Assembly (NCBI GenBank): GCA_041666125.1 | Contig: JBAYHN010000008.1 | Coordinates: forward strand, 1-29,693 | Direction: 5' to 3' | Length of the DNA: 29,693 bases | Source: JBAYHN01 sp041666125 | GTDB taxonomy: Bacteria > Patescibacteriota > Gracilibacteria > UBA1369 > UM-FILTER-53-11 | In this document: positions 7,626-15,058 of the stretch, piece after piece | Numbering within the stretch: position 1 is the stretch's first letter | How the letters are laid out: the number at the start of each line of letters is the position of its first letter | Translations under genes and position numbers: made by a program | The notes under the pieces: generated by a model | Database searches by the model: none | Told to the model about the DNA's origin: nothing | Seen by the model: the letters and a program-made list of their open reading frames with translations, nothing else

Positions 7626-8530
7626 AGTTTTAACATCAAATATTCCAATGCCAATTTTTGATTAACGTTACGAGATAATAGATTTATCACATTATGAATT
7701 TCTTTTAAAGTTTCCATGGCCGCCTGCTTCCGCGCATAATCCGTTTGCTCGAACATTTTTTTGCGGAAATAATAAATCAACAAGGACATAAATGATTTTA
7801 ATTTTCCCGGATCTTTTGCAATTTCATTTACTGCGGAAAAACGTGTGGCAACCGAAGCTTTTTCATCCAAAAATTCAATTTGATGATATAAATCGAGAAG
7901 TTCTTTAAACACTTCCGGTGAACGCAGTAGCTGAATCGCCTTGCCACTTCTGCCCAAAGACAAAAATAAAACCTGCGCAATTAATTCGTCGGTAACTTCC
8001 GGGAACATTTCTTTTAAAGATTGTTTTAATATTTCGTCCGGCAATTTTTTAAAATGAACCACTCTCATACGAGAGGCAATCGTGGGCTTAACATCGCGCA
8101 ATTGGCCTGCAGAAAACAAAAACAGAGTTCGGCCCGGCGGTTCCTCCAGCGTTTTTAAAATACTATTTGTTGCTTCTTCGGTAAGCCTGCCAATATTTTG
8201 TATAAGAAGAACTTTATATTTGCTTTGCCCCGTCATGTTCAAGCGCGCAATTATTTCGCGCATCAAATCTATTTTTATGGATTCGCCATCATCTTCCAAT
8301 TCTATTGTGTCCGGATGCGATTTTTTCTCTATTTGAATGCACGTTGGGCATGTATGGCAAAAGCTGTTTGGGCACTGCAAAATGCCCGCAATTGATTTTG
8401 CCACGCGAAATTTTCCAACCTTTTCCGGACCAACAAAAAGATATGCATGAGGAATATTGTTGCTCGTAAAATCCTGTTCAAGCTGAATCAATTCTTTTAC
8501 GTGGCCGATTACATTCCAGTTATAAAACAT
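7622..8530 (-). CDS. holB: DNA polymerase III delta' subunit-like clamp-loader ATPase
   Basis: 302 aa, the clamp-loader subunit that acts with gamma/tau and delta. The AAA+ fold is visible from GPEKVGKF at 34-41. Its last position is F instead of S or T, matching the non-hydrolysing delta' role. The zinc module uses C53, C58, C61 and C64, followed by HPD. The sensor region carries LLIQNIGRLTEEATNSILKT, LEEPP and TIASRMRVVHF, where active gamma subunits would have SRC. It lies 7 nt after the MurF-like gene and overlaps the TPR gene by 4 nt. A second gamma/tau paralogue must exist elsewhere. Confidence 0.9.
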   Translation of the reverse strand: MFYNWNVIGHVKELIQLEQDFTSNNIPHAYLFVGPEKVGKFRVAKSIAGILQCPNSFCHTCPTCIQIEKKSHPDTIELEDDGESIKIDLMREIIARLNMTGQSKYKVLLIQNIGRLTEEATNSILKTLEEPPGRTLFLFSAGQLRDVKPTIASRMRVVHFKKLPDEILKQSLKEMFPEVTDELIAQVLFLSLGRSGKAIQLLRSPEVFKELLDLYHQIEFLDEKASVATRFSAVNEIAKDPGKLKSFMSLLIYYFRKKMFEQTDYARKQAAMETLKEIHNVINLLSRNVNQKLALEYLMLKL

Positions 8531-8537
8531 AGTTTAT

Positions 8538-9813
8538 TTATTGAATTTTTTCCCATTCGGGCTCCTGCCTGCAAAGAAGATTTTTTGCTTTTGATGGATG
8601 AGACATAATCATCTTAATAGCCCTTTCTAATCGCACTTTATTCTGTGACCCTTTAAATAAAATAACACTTCCTTTTGATAGATGAGAGGCCAAGGCTTCT
8701 CCGGCTTCTGTAGCTGTTAATAGGACCTTTATTCTAGACTCGGGAAAGCCATGTTTCAAGGATTCCTCCGCGATTAACGACGCAAATTCGCCGACTGTAA
8801 TAAGCTGGTCCAACCAAAGGCCGACGCTTTTCGCAACTTTTTTGTGAGCTTCAACGGTATATTCGCCAAGTTCATTCATATTTCCAAGCACGGCAATTCT
8901 TTTTTGCCCCGGGAAATCACGCAAAAGTTTTAATGACTGAATTACGGTTTCCGGAGAGGCATTATAAGAGCCATCCAAAATAACCGAGTCGTTTTTGCCT
9001 TCAATCAGGCTCATTCTGCCTGGAGGTAAAATAAAATCTTTTAGTTGCTCCACTCCTTCTTCCAAAGTTACGCCATTTAAAAGTCCGCACATAAGCGCTG
9101 GCAAAATTACATTTAAATGATATGTCCCCGGAATTTTAAATTGCCCAGTAATGTTTTTTTCTCCCACGAATTGTCGCAGAAAATCCGGTTGGTGTATTTT
9201 TCGCATCAGAAACGCCAATATCGGCCTTGATTTTTGATGAAGAGCTAAACCAAAAAGTTTTTGCCAAAAGTTTTCCGTGCAACTTTTGCAAAAAATCATC
9301 CTCTGCATTCAAAATGGCTATACCATCTTTATCCAAACATTCTGCGAGCTGTTTTTTTTCTTCAAAAACTTCTTCTTCGCTTTTAAACTGGCCCTCTGCT
9401 TGATGAACACGCGAAATTTTAGTAATTACACTTATGTTTGGTTTTACCAATTTTGCCAAATGTTTAATGTCGCCGGGCTTATCTGCGCCATATTCCAAAA
9501 CCATAAAATCATATTTCTTTCCAAACCTGGCATTCAAAACAGATTTCGCTAAAATTTTTGCCCATTTAAAAGGAGAACTAAAGCCGGAAGGCTGTTCCAA
9601 AATTGCGAGCAATAAGCCAATTTCCGTATTTAAGCTTTTTGGATTTCTATAAACATTCCAGCGAGACTTTAACACTTCATAAATCGCCTCTTTTGTACTG
9701 GTTTTTCCAAATGAGCCGGTTACGCCAATAACTGTCGGCTTAATTCTTTTTAATTTTATTGCGACCAACTTCTCAAGAAATTTTTGAACGGCGGTTTTTA
9801 AAATTCGTTTCAT
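8538..9813 (-). CDS. MurF-like Mur ligase, split by a +1 frameshift
   Basis: ATP-dependent ligase related to MurF (UDP-MurNAc-tripeptide:D-Ala-D-Ala ligase), about 424 aa if the frame is restored. The 5' part (9813 to about 9165) carries the P-loop GVTGSFGKTSTKEA at about 29-42 and VLEYGADKPGDI. The 3' part carries PGTYHLN, LDGSYNASPETV and RIAVLGNMNELG, the MurF middle and C-terminal motifs. The two parts are in different frames. Removing one A from the A7 run (T7 at 9154-9160 on the plus strand) joins them without loss as SATIRGRKNITGQF. Both halves are fully conserved, so an indel error or very recent mutation is more likely than old decay. The roughly 90-residue N-terminal UDP-substrate domain of MurF is absent. 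Divergent from the cyclophilin gene. Confidence 0.82.
9154..9160. repeat. Homopolymer T7 (A7 in the mRNA) at the MurF-like frameshift
   Basis: Seven T on the plus strand. A six-base run would fuse the two halves of the ligase exactly where conserved sequence passes from one frame to the other. Confidence 0.8.
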
Positions 9814-9850
9814 TCTGGTTAATTAGAGGCTTCCCATTTTGGCTATTTTA

Positions 9851-9880
9851 ATAAAAATTCACAATGGAATTTTATTTTTT
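9851..9880 (+). repeat. AT-rich inverted repeat followed by a T run
   Basis: The left arm 9851-9860 and right arm 9867-9875 (GAATTTTAT) pair over 9 bp with one bulged A, around a 6-nt loop. The right arm runs into a T tract ending at 9880. It lies in the head-to-head region between the MurF-like and cyclophilin genes, where no transcript should need to end. It may be an operator or a chance AT-rich palindrome. Confidence 0.4.
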
Positions 9881-9893
9881 ACAGGTTCCTTGG

Positions 9894-9899
9894 TATTAT
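9894..9899 (+). promoter_or_regulatory. Possible -10 TATTAT for the cyclophilin gene
   Basis: TATTAT ends 11 nt before the chosen ATG at 9911, with an AT-rich TTTATT 17 nt upstream of it. It supports the start at 9911, because the longer in-frame extension to 9839 would run through the promoter. Confidence 0.35.
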
Positions 9900-9910
9900 A
9901 TACCCGATTT

Positions 9911-10495
9911 ATGGGAAAGCGATTATTAATTCTGGCCTTAACCATCACGTTTCTGCTCAGTTCGTGCAGTACTACTATGACAGTAAAACAACAAGCCGCA
10001 GCTCCAGAAAAAGGTGAGCAAATAGCTATAATCCAAACAAATAAGGGAATTATCAAGATGAAATTTTTCCCTGATTACGCACCGGAGACGGTTAAGAGTT
10101 TTACCGAACTCGCAAAAAAAGGTTTTTATAATGGTTTGATTTTCCACCGCGTTATTCCGGGCTTTATGATTCAAGGTGGAGATCCAACGGGCACGGGCAT
10201 GGGTGGCGAGACATATAAGGGTCCGAACACAACCCTTCCAAATGAAGTTTCAAAAGATTTAACTCATATTCAAGGCGCCGTTGCTATGGCAAATAAAGGA
10301 GATCCAATAACTGGAAGCAGCCAATTTTATATTGTTCAGAATAAAGCAGGGGCAAAATCTTTGGACGGAGGATATACGATTTTTGGACAGGCTTACGAAG
10401 GCTTAGATGTTGTAGACGCAATTGCAAACACTCCGCGTGACGGCCAGGACAGGCCAAAAGATCCGGTAATAATGGAAAAAATAACGATTCAATGA
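9911..10495 (+). CDS. Cyclophilin-type peptidyl-prolyl isomerase, lipoprotein
   Basis: 194 aa. It speeds cis-trans isomerisation of prolyl bonds, probably during folding of exported proteins. Residues 1-18 form a lipoprotein signal with the lipobox LSSC, placing the mature N-terminus at C19. The cyclophilin domain runs from about 36 to 194, with FHRVIPGFMIQGGDPTGTGMGG and SSQFYIVQ; the usual LDGKHTVFG reads LDGGYTIFG. I chose ATG 9911 because it begins directly with the signal peptide; an in-frame ATG at 9839 would add 24 residues overlapping the promoter. The stop overlaps the tkt ATG as ATGA, so an outer-face lipoprotein is translated together with a cytosolic enzyme. Confidence 0.92.
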   Translation: MGKRLLILALTITFLLSSCSTTMTVKQQAAAPEKGEQIAIIQTNKGIIKMKFFPDYAPETVKSFTELAKKGFYNGLIFHRVIPGFMIQGGDPTGTGMGGETYKGPNTTLPNEVSKDLTHIQGAVAMANKGDPITGSSQFYIVQNKAGAKSLDGGYTIFGQAYEGLDVVDAIANTPRDGQDRPKDPVIMEKITIQ

Positions 10496-12531
10496 TTAAA
10501 GTTTTGAATTCAGCGCCTATGGATACAAAGAAAATTTCGGCAAAAAATGGAATGCTGGCGGGTGCGTCGAAACTTAATGCAGCTCAGATTCAACAGAAAG
10601 CAAACGAGGCGCGCGCATATGCTCTAATGGCTATTCATTTTGCAGGCTCCGGCCATCCGGGAGGCAGCCTTTCGGTTATGGATGCGGAAGCCGTGCTCTA
10701 TTTTAACGCTTTAAATCACGATCCAAAAAATCCTTTTTGGGCACAGCGCGACCGAGTTTTTGTTTCTGGGCAGCACAAATGTCCGGCACAATATGCCGTT
10801 ATGGGAGTCGCTGGCTATTATCCAATTGAAGATTTTGTTACCGGGCTTCGTTTAATGGGCACTCCGTTCCAAGGGCATCCGGACTGGCTAAAATTGCCGG
10901 GCATAGAAATGAGCGGAGGTTCGCTTGGGCAGGGCCTTGGTATCGCAGTGGGCTCTGCACTAGCTGCGAGGCTAAATAACGAAACTCACCGCGTTTATTG
11001 CATTATGGGAGACGGTGAGCAGCAAGAAGGTAGCATTTGGGAGGCGGTAATGTCCGCAGCTCATTACAAATTAGATAATTTATGCGCTATTGTGGATTGC
11101 AATAAGCTGCAAATTGATGGAAATGTTAGCGAAGTGATGAATATCGAGCCGGTTGGCGAGAAATATAAAGCTTTTGGATGGAATGTGATTGAAGTGGACG
11201 GGCATAATATTCAACAATTAATAGATGGCTTTGATAAGGCAAAAACAGTTAAGGGAGCGCCTACGGTTTTAATTTTGCATACTTCAAAAGGAAAAGGAGT
11301 TTCTTTTATGGAAGGCAATGCAGGTTGGCACGGCAAAGCGCCTAATTTAGAAGAAACCAAAAAAGCATTACAAGAACTTGGTCATTCAGATTTTTTCACC
11401 GATGAATTGGTGCAAAAAGTGCAGGGTTTAAAAAAGAATATAGCGCAAAAATATGGCAATCAAATTCCAAAAGAAGAGCGCCCATATTGGTGGAATACAC
11501 AGCCAAATATGCAGGTAAAAATGTCTCCGACGCGTATGGGTTTTGGTGAAGCTCTTGCGCGAATTGGCAATGACGAAAGAGTTGTGTGTCTTGGCGCGGA
11601 TATTTCCGGCTCAATTTGCATTTATGATTTTTGTAAAAATAATCCGGAGCGCAAAAATAGATTTTTAAGCATGGGAATTGCAGAACAAAACATGACGGTC
11701 GTTGCTGCGGGTCTCGCCAAAGAAGGAAAAATTCCGGTAATCGGAAGCTATGGCGTTTTTGTTACCGGTAGAAACTGGGATCAGCTGCGCACGACAGTTT
11801 GTTATGGGCAATTGAATGTGAAAGTCGCGGTTGGCCACGGAGGAATTTCCGTAGGGCCGGATGGCGCTACGCATCAGAGCTTGGAAGACATTACCTTGCT
11901 GGCAATTTTGCCGAACATGACGGTGGTTGTTCCTTGCGATTCTGTGGAATCGGATAAAGCCACGGAAGAAGTTGTACTTCGAAAAGTTGGGCCATGCGGA
12001 GTGCGTTTTGCACGCGAAGCAACGCCAATTGTAACAACTCCTGCTACTCCATTTGTCTTGGGCAAGGCAAATATTTATAGGTTCCGCGGAGAAAAACCAA
12101 ATTTTATAGACGCATTCGAATGCAAAATTTCCGACGAATATAAATCCGAAAATGAAGATCTTTGCATTATTTCTTGCGGTACGGAATTAACAGAAGCCAT
12201 GCGCGCTTCATATATTTTAAAGAAAGAGCACGGAATCGAAACGCGCGTAATAAATTTGCATACAATTAAACCGATGGATAAAGACGCGATAGAGAAGGCC
12301 GCAAAAGAAATTGGAAAAATCATTACAGTAGAGGAACATCAAAAAGGCGGAGTTGGAAATTTGATTGCCGGAGTAATTGCAGAAGCCGGAATTCCGGTAA
12401 AAATTTCGATGATGGGCATGAATGATACGTTCGGTGAGTCCGGCCAGCCTTGGGAATTAATGTGGAAATATAAGCTTGCCGCTGAACATATTGCCGAAGT
12501 TGCCAAGAAGCTCAAAGATTCCAATAAATAA
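10492..12531 (+). CDS. tkt: Transketolase, full-length single chain
   Basis: 679 aa. It transfers two-carbon ketol units in the non-oxidative pentose phosphate pathway and depends on thiamine diphosphate. The diphosphate domain has GHPGG at 54-58, EMSGGSLGQGL, and the ThDP motif from GDG at 173-175 to N204. The pyrimidine domain carries the catalytic glutamate in GIAEQNM and GHGGISVGPDGATHQ. A C-terminal domain follows. It is not split into two subunits as in archaea. ATG 10492 overlaps the cyclophilin stop; an in-frame ATG at 10519 is an equally good start because the first nine residues are not conserved. Followed 1 nt later by acylphosphatase. Confidence 0.96.
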   Translation: MIKVLNSAPMDTKKISAKNGMLAGASKLNAAQIQQKANEARAYALMAIHFAGSGHPGGSLSVMDAEAVLYFNALNHDPKNPFWAQRDRVFVSGQHKCPAQYAVMGVAGYYPIEDFVTGLRLMGTPFQGHPDWLKLPGIEMSGGSLGQGLGIAVGSALAARLNNETHRVYCIMGDGEQQEGSIWEAVMSAAHYKLDNLCAIVDCNKLQIDGNVSEVMNIEPVGEKYKAFGWNVIEVDGHNIQQLIDGFDKAKTVKGAPTVLILHTSKGKGVSFMEGNAGWHGKAPNLEETKKALQELGHSDFFTDELVQKVQGLKKNIAQKYGNQIPKEERPYWWNTQPNMQVKMSPTRMGFGEALARIGNDERVVCLGADISGSICIYDFCKNNPERKNRFLSMGIAEQNMTVVAAGLAKEGKIPVIGSYGVFVTGRNWDQLRTTVCYGQLNVKVAVGHGGISVGPDGATHQSLEDITLLAILPNMTVVVPCDSVESDKATEEVVLRKVGPCGVRFAREATPIVTTPATPFVLGKANIYRFRGEKPNFIDAFECKISDEYKSENEDLCIISCGTELTEAMRASYILKKEHGIETRVINLHTIKPMDKDAIEKAAKEIGKIITVEEHQKGGVGNLIAGVIAEAGIPVKISMMGMNDTFGESGQPWELMWKYKLAAEHIAEVAKKLKDSNK

Positions 12532-12532
12532 G

Positions 12533-12808
12533 ATGATCAGCCAAGTTTACCTGAAGATTTCCGGAAAAGTGCAGGGAGTCTTTTTTAGGGCGCATACGCA
12601 AAAAGCTGCGCAAAAACTTGGGCTGCGTGGCTGGGTGAGAAATACAGAGGACGACTGCGTAGAAATAACCGCACAAGGAGAAAAATCTGCGCTTGAAGAG
12701 TTTATAGAGTGGTGCCGAAAAGGCCCAGACAGCGCAAATGTGGAAGATATCAAAACAGCCTGGCAAAACCAGACTGTCGAATTTCAAGATTTCTCTATTT
12801 TGTACTAA
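12533..12808 (+). CDS. acyP: Acylphosphatase
   Basis: 91 aa. It hydrolyses acyl phosphates such as acetyl phosphate or 1,3-bisphosphoglycerate. The family signature GKVQGVFFRAHTQKAA contains the phosphate-binding arginine, and GWVRNTEDDCVEI carries the catalytic asparagine. Both are in the normal order and the length is typical. I chose ATG 12533, 1 nt after the tkt stop; a longer version would read back into tkt. Its TAA lies in a CTAA shared with the rplT stop on the other strand. Confidence 0.93.
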   Translation: MISQVYLKISGKVQGVFFRAHTQKAAQKLGLRGWVRNTEDDCVEITAQGEKSALEEFIEWCRKGPDSANVEDIKTAWQNQTVEFQDFSILY

Positions 12809-13149
12809 GCCTGAACGAACTTCACAACCGCTTCGAACATCTTTGGCTCATGTATTGCCAATTCAGAAAGCATTTTTCTGTTAAGCAACACTCTCTTGTG
12901 TGCGAGTTTGTTGATGAACTTGCTATAAGAAACACCTTGCAACTTAAGAGCAGCATTCAATCTGGCTATCCAAAGAGTGCGGAAATCGCGCTTCTTTAGT
13001 TTTCTGCCAATATAGGCATTCTTGCCGGCAATCATTACAGCTCGCTTTGCGAGACTGTATACATTACTTCTTTTATCTCGGAAGCCTTTCGCCGCCTTTA
13101 ATACCTTCTTGTGTCTTTTTTTTGTAGTTACTCCGCCTTTGATTCTCAT
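12805..13149 (-). CDS. rplT: Ribosomal protein bL20
   Basis: 114 aa, a basic early-assembly protein of the large subunit that binds 23S rRNA. The conserved stretches are RRHKKVLKAAKGF-like (KKRHKKVLKAAKGF), KKRDFRTLWIARLNAA and SYSKFINKL. It is last in the operon infC-rpmI-rplT, 18 nt after rpmI. Its stop overlaps the acyP stop, so no terminator fits between the two operons. The L20-binding leader known from Bacillus is absent, because the infC leader is too short. Confidence 0.97.
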   Translation of the reverse strand: MRIKGGVTTKKRHKKVLKAAKGFRDKRSNVYSLAKRAVMIAGKNAYIGRKLKKRDFRTLWIARLNAALKLQGVSYSKFINKLAHKRVLLNRKMLSELAIHEPKMFEAVVKFVQA

Positions 13150-13167
13150 GGTAAAAAAATTAAATCA

Positions 13168-13365
13168 TTAAAATGACATTGGTAGTAAGCGTCGGATCTT
13201 CGTCGAATCAGATGCATGAATCTGCACGCCCATATTGCCTGTAGCCTTTTGACGTTTGCTCTTGTTTATAAGTAAATGTCTCTTGCATGGCTTGTTGAAC
13301 ATCATTTTGCCATTCTTTGTAATTTTTATGCGTTTCTTTGTTCCGCTGTGTGATTTGAGTTTCAT
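13168..13365 (-). CDS. rpmI: Ribosomal protein bL35
   Basis: 65 aa, very basic. The N-terminus MKLKSHSGTKKRIKITKNGK and the middle HLLINKSKRQK match the family. The ATG comes 1 nt after the infC stop, so translation is probably coupled. Confidence 0.96.
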   Translation of the reverse strand: MKLKSHSGTKKRIKITKNGKMMFNKPCKRHLLINKSKRQKATGNMGVQIHASDSTKIRRLLPMSF

Positions 13366-13366
13366 A

Positions 13367-13873
13367 TTATTTTGGGGTAATCATCATTATTATATTGTGA
13401 CCTTGTTTTTTTGGCATCTCTTCCACTGTCCCGGCATCAGCTAGCATCTCTTTAAATTTCGCCATTTTCTCTCTCGCCATATCCATTCTTCCCAGTTCCC
13501 TTCCCCTTAGAATCATTGCAACTTTTACAATGTTTCTATCTTTGAGGAATTCTTTTGCCTTTTCCGCCTTAACTTCCAGGTCGTGAGTATCGGTGCGAAG
13601 TCCCAAACGTATTCCCTTTACTTCACCCTGTTTCTGGGCTTTTTTCTGCTTCTGATCCTGTTTCTTTTGGCGATACAGATGCTTTCCAAAGTCCATTATC
13701 TTGCATACTGGTGGTGCGGCATTTGGAGCCACTTCTACCAGATCAAGCTCAAGTTCGCGCGCCCTGGCTAATGCTGTTTCCAGAGCCACAATTCCAGCCT
13801 GCTCATCGTTTTCGTCTATTAAGCGGACAGTTGGAGACTTTATTCTGTCGTTTAATCTGAAAAATTTAGAAAT
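13367..13873 (-). CDS. infC: Translation initiation factor IF-3, AUU start
   Basis: 168 aa. It prevents premature subunit joining and checks the start codon-initiator tRNA pairing. The N-domain shows RLNDRIKSPTVRLIDEN and PPVCKIMDFGKHLY; the C-domain shows GIRLGLRTDTHDLEVKA and MILRGRELGRMD. No ATG, GTG or TTG occurs in frame between the TAA at 13883-13885 and a GTG at 13789. Starting at that GTG would cut off the conserved N-terminal strand. The only start that keeps the family N-terminus is ATT at 13871-13873, giving MSKFFRLNDRI. AUU is the classical infC start in enterobacteria, where IF-3 represses its own synthesis by rejecting it. Confidence 0.93.
   Translation of the reverse strand: MSKFFRLNDRIKSPTVRLIDENDEQAGIVALETALARARELELDLVEVAPNAAPPVCKIMDFGKHLYRQKKQDQKQKKAQKQGEVKGIRLGLRTDTHDLEVKAEKAKEFLKDRNIVKVAMILRGRELGRMDMAREKMAKFKEMLADAGTVEEMPKKQGHNIIMMITPK
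13871..13873 (-). promoter_or_regulatory. Non-canonical AUU start codon of infC
   Basis: This ATT is four codons after the upstream in-frame stop and five codons before the conserved RLN. There is no Shine-Dalgarno upstream. Start discrimination by IF-3 itself would make this an autoregulatory site. Confidence 0.8.
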
Positions 13874-13886
13874 ATATGGAAATTAG

Positions 13887-13915
13887 GTGATAGCGCACGG
13901 GTTATCTTATGTAAA
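13887..13915 (-). promoter_or_regulatory. Possible infC promoter (TTTACA, 17 nt, TATCAC)
   Basis: On the minus strand TTTACA (13915-13910) and TATCAC (13892-13887) are 17 nt apart. Transcription would start about 9 nt before the AUU codon. The -10 matches consensus only partly. Confidence 0.35.
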
Positions 13916-13916
13916 A

Positions 13917-13978
13917 GCCTTGAGCAAGTCAAGGCCAAGGGCGAGTGCCCAAGCCCAAGCGGGGCCGGCCAAGCTGAG
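13917..13978. repeat. GC-rich block with hairpins and repeated CAAG
   Basis: A sharply GC-rich stretch between the infC and ispG promoters, in AT-rich surroundings. It starts with a perfect 7-bp hairpin (GCCTTGA, loop GCAAG, TCAAGGC; 13917-13935), then GGGC-gagt-GCCC, then GGCCGGCC. CAAG recurs six times. No protein or known RNA fits; function unknown. Confidence 0.6.
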
Positions 13979-13979
13979 G

Positions 13980-13985
13980 TATAAT
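13980..13985 (+). promoter_or_regulatory. -10 box TATAAT of the MEP operon
   Basis: Perfect TATAAT ending 12 nt before the ispG ATG at 13998, predicting a leader of about 5 nt without a Shine-Dalgarno. It supports ATG 13998 over the in-frame GTG at 13887. The -35 position falls in the GC-rich block and does not match consensus. Confidence 0.55.
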
Positions 13986-13997
13986 TGTACTACTGTT

Positions 13998-15056
13998 ATG
14001 ATTACAAGACGAAAAGCCAGAAAAGTAAAGATTGGAGATGTATTTTTGGGGTCAGATTTTCCCATTGCCATCCAATCTATGACACAAACGCGCACGGAAA
14101 ATGTCGCGGCGACCATTGCGCAAATTCTGGAAGCAGAAAAAGAAGGGTGCGACATGATGAGGGTTGCAGTCCCCCACCTGGAAGCTGCGAAAGCTTTAAA
14201 AGAAATTAAAAAGAAAATTCACATCCCGCTTATTGCAGATATTCATTTTGATTATAGGCTTGCGCTTGAGGCTATTAAAAATGGAGCTGATAAAATACGC
14301 ATAAATCCCGGGAATATCGGCAGCAAGGAAAAAGTTTTAGAGATTATTGAACTCGCGAAAAAATATAAAATTGCAATTAGAATTGGCGTGAATGCCGGAT
14401 CGCTGGAGCAAGAATTGATGGAAAAACACGGCGGGCCGACTGCCAAAGCTCTTGTTGAATCAGCACTTAACTGGATTAAATTCTTCGAGAAACATAAATT
14501 TACGAATATTGTGCTTTCAGTTAAATCAAGCGACGTTCTAGATTGCGTTGAGGCATATAAATTGCTGGCAAAAAAATGTGATTATCCTCTGCATTTAGGC
14601 ATAACCGAGGCTGGAATTCCTCCGTATGCAGCCATAAAGTCCGCAGTTGGACTTGGCGCGCTTTTGCTAGAAGGAATCGGAGATACTGTTAGAGTTTCCA
14701 TGTCTGCGCCTGTGGCAGAGCAAGTTCAGGCAACAAAAAATGTTTTAAAATCGCTTCATTTATACAACAAAGAGCCGGAAATAATTGCGTGTCCGACTTG
14801 TGGAAGAAAACAGATTGACGTGGAAAAGCTAGCACGAAAACTGGAGCCGGAATTAATGAAAATAAAACGCCCGCTTAAGGTCGCAATTTTGGGATGCACG
14901 GTGAATGTTGTTGGCGAATCTATGGGGGCAGACTATGCAATTTGTGGCGGAGGAAAGGGCAAATGTGCGATTTTCCGCAAAGGGAAAATATTAAAATGGG
15001 TCACCGAAAAAAATATAGTTGGTGAAATAATTAAAATTATAAAAAGTACAAAATAA
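13998..15056 (+). CDS. ispG: 4-hydroxy-3-methylbut-2-en-1-yl diphosphate synthase (IspG/GcpE)
   Basis: 352 aa. A 4Fe-4S enzyme that reductively opens MEcPP to HMBPP, the next-to-last step of the MEP pathway. The TIM barrel shows PIAIQSMTQT and DIHFDYRLAL. The Fe-S domain shows CPTCGR (two cysteines) and GCTVNVVGES with the third cysteine and the conserved glutamate. The usual NGPGEA after CxV reads NVVGES, a local variation. First gene of the operon; dxr follows after 2 nt. Electrons must come from ferredoxin or flavodoxin, encoded elsewhere. Confidence 0.96.
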   Translation: MITRRKARKVKIGDVFLGSDFPIAIQSMTQTRTENVAATIAQILEAEKEGCDMMRVAVPHLEAAKALKEIKKKIHIPLIADIHFDYRLALEAIKNGADKIRINPGNIGSKEKVLEIIELAKKYKIAIRIGVNAGSLEQELMEKHGGPTAKALVESALNWIKFFEKHKFTNIVLSVKSSDVLDCVEAYKLLAKKCDYPLHLGITEAGIPPYAAIKSAVGLGALLLEGIGDTVRVSMSAPVAEQVQATKNVLKSLHLYNKEPEIIACPTCGRKQIDVEKLARKLEPELMKIKRPLKVAILGCTVNVVGESMGADYAICGGGKGKCAIFRKGKILKWVTEKNIVGEIIKIIKSTK

Positions 15057-15058
15057 GT

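Noticed and set aside
9136..9813. Two separate Mur-ligase genes side by side
   Set aside because: The first half lacks the C-terminal motifs and the second lacks the P-loop. They join exactly by one base, so they are one gene.
9839..9910. Cyclophilin start at ATG 9839
   Set aside because: The 24 extra residues precede a perfect lipoprotein signal peptide and overlap the promoter region; ATG 9911 fits better.
12805..13149. L20-type autoregulatory leader for infC-rpmI-rplT
   Set aside because: The predicted infC leader is about 9 nt, far too short for the known L20-binding structure.
13887..13997. N-terminal extension of IspG from an in-frame GTG
   Set aside because: It would translate the GC-rich block and the TATAAT box. 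The family N-terminus (ITRRKARKVKIGD) begins right at ATG 13998.
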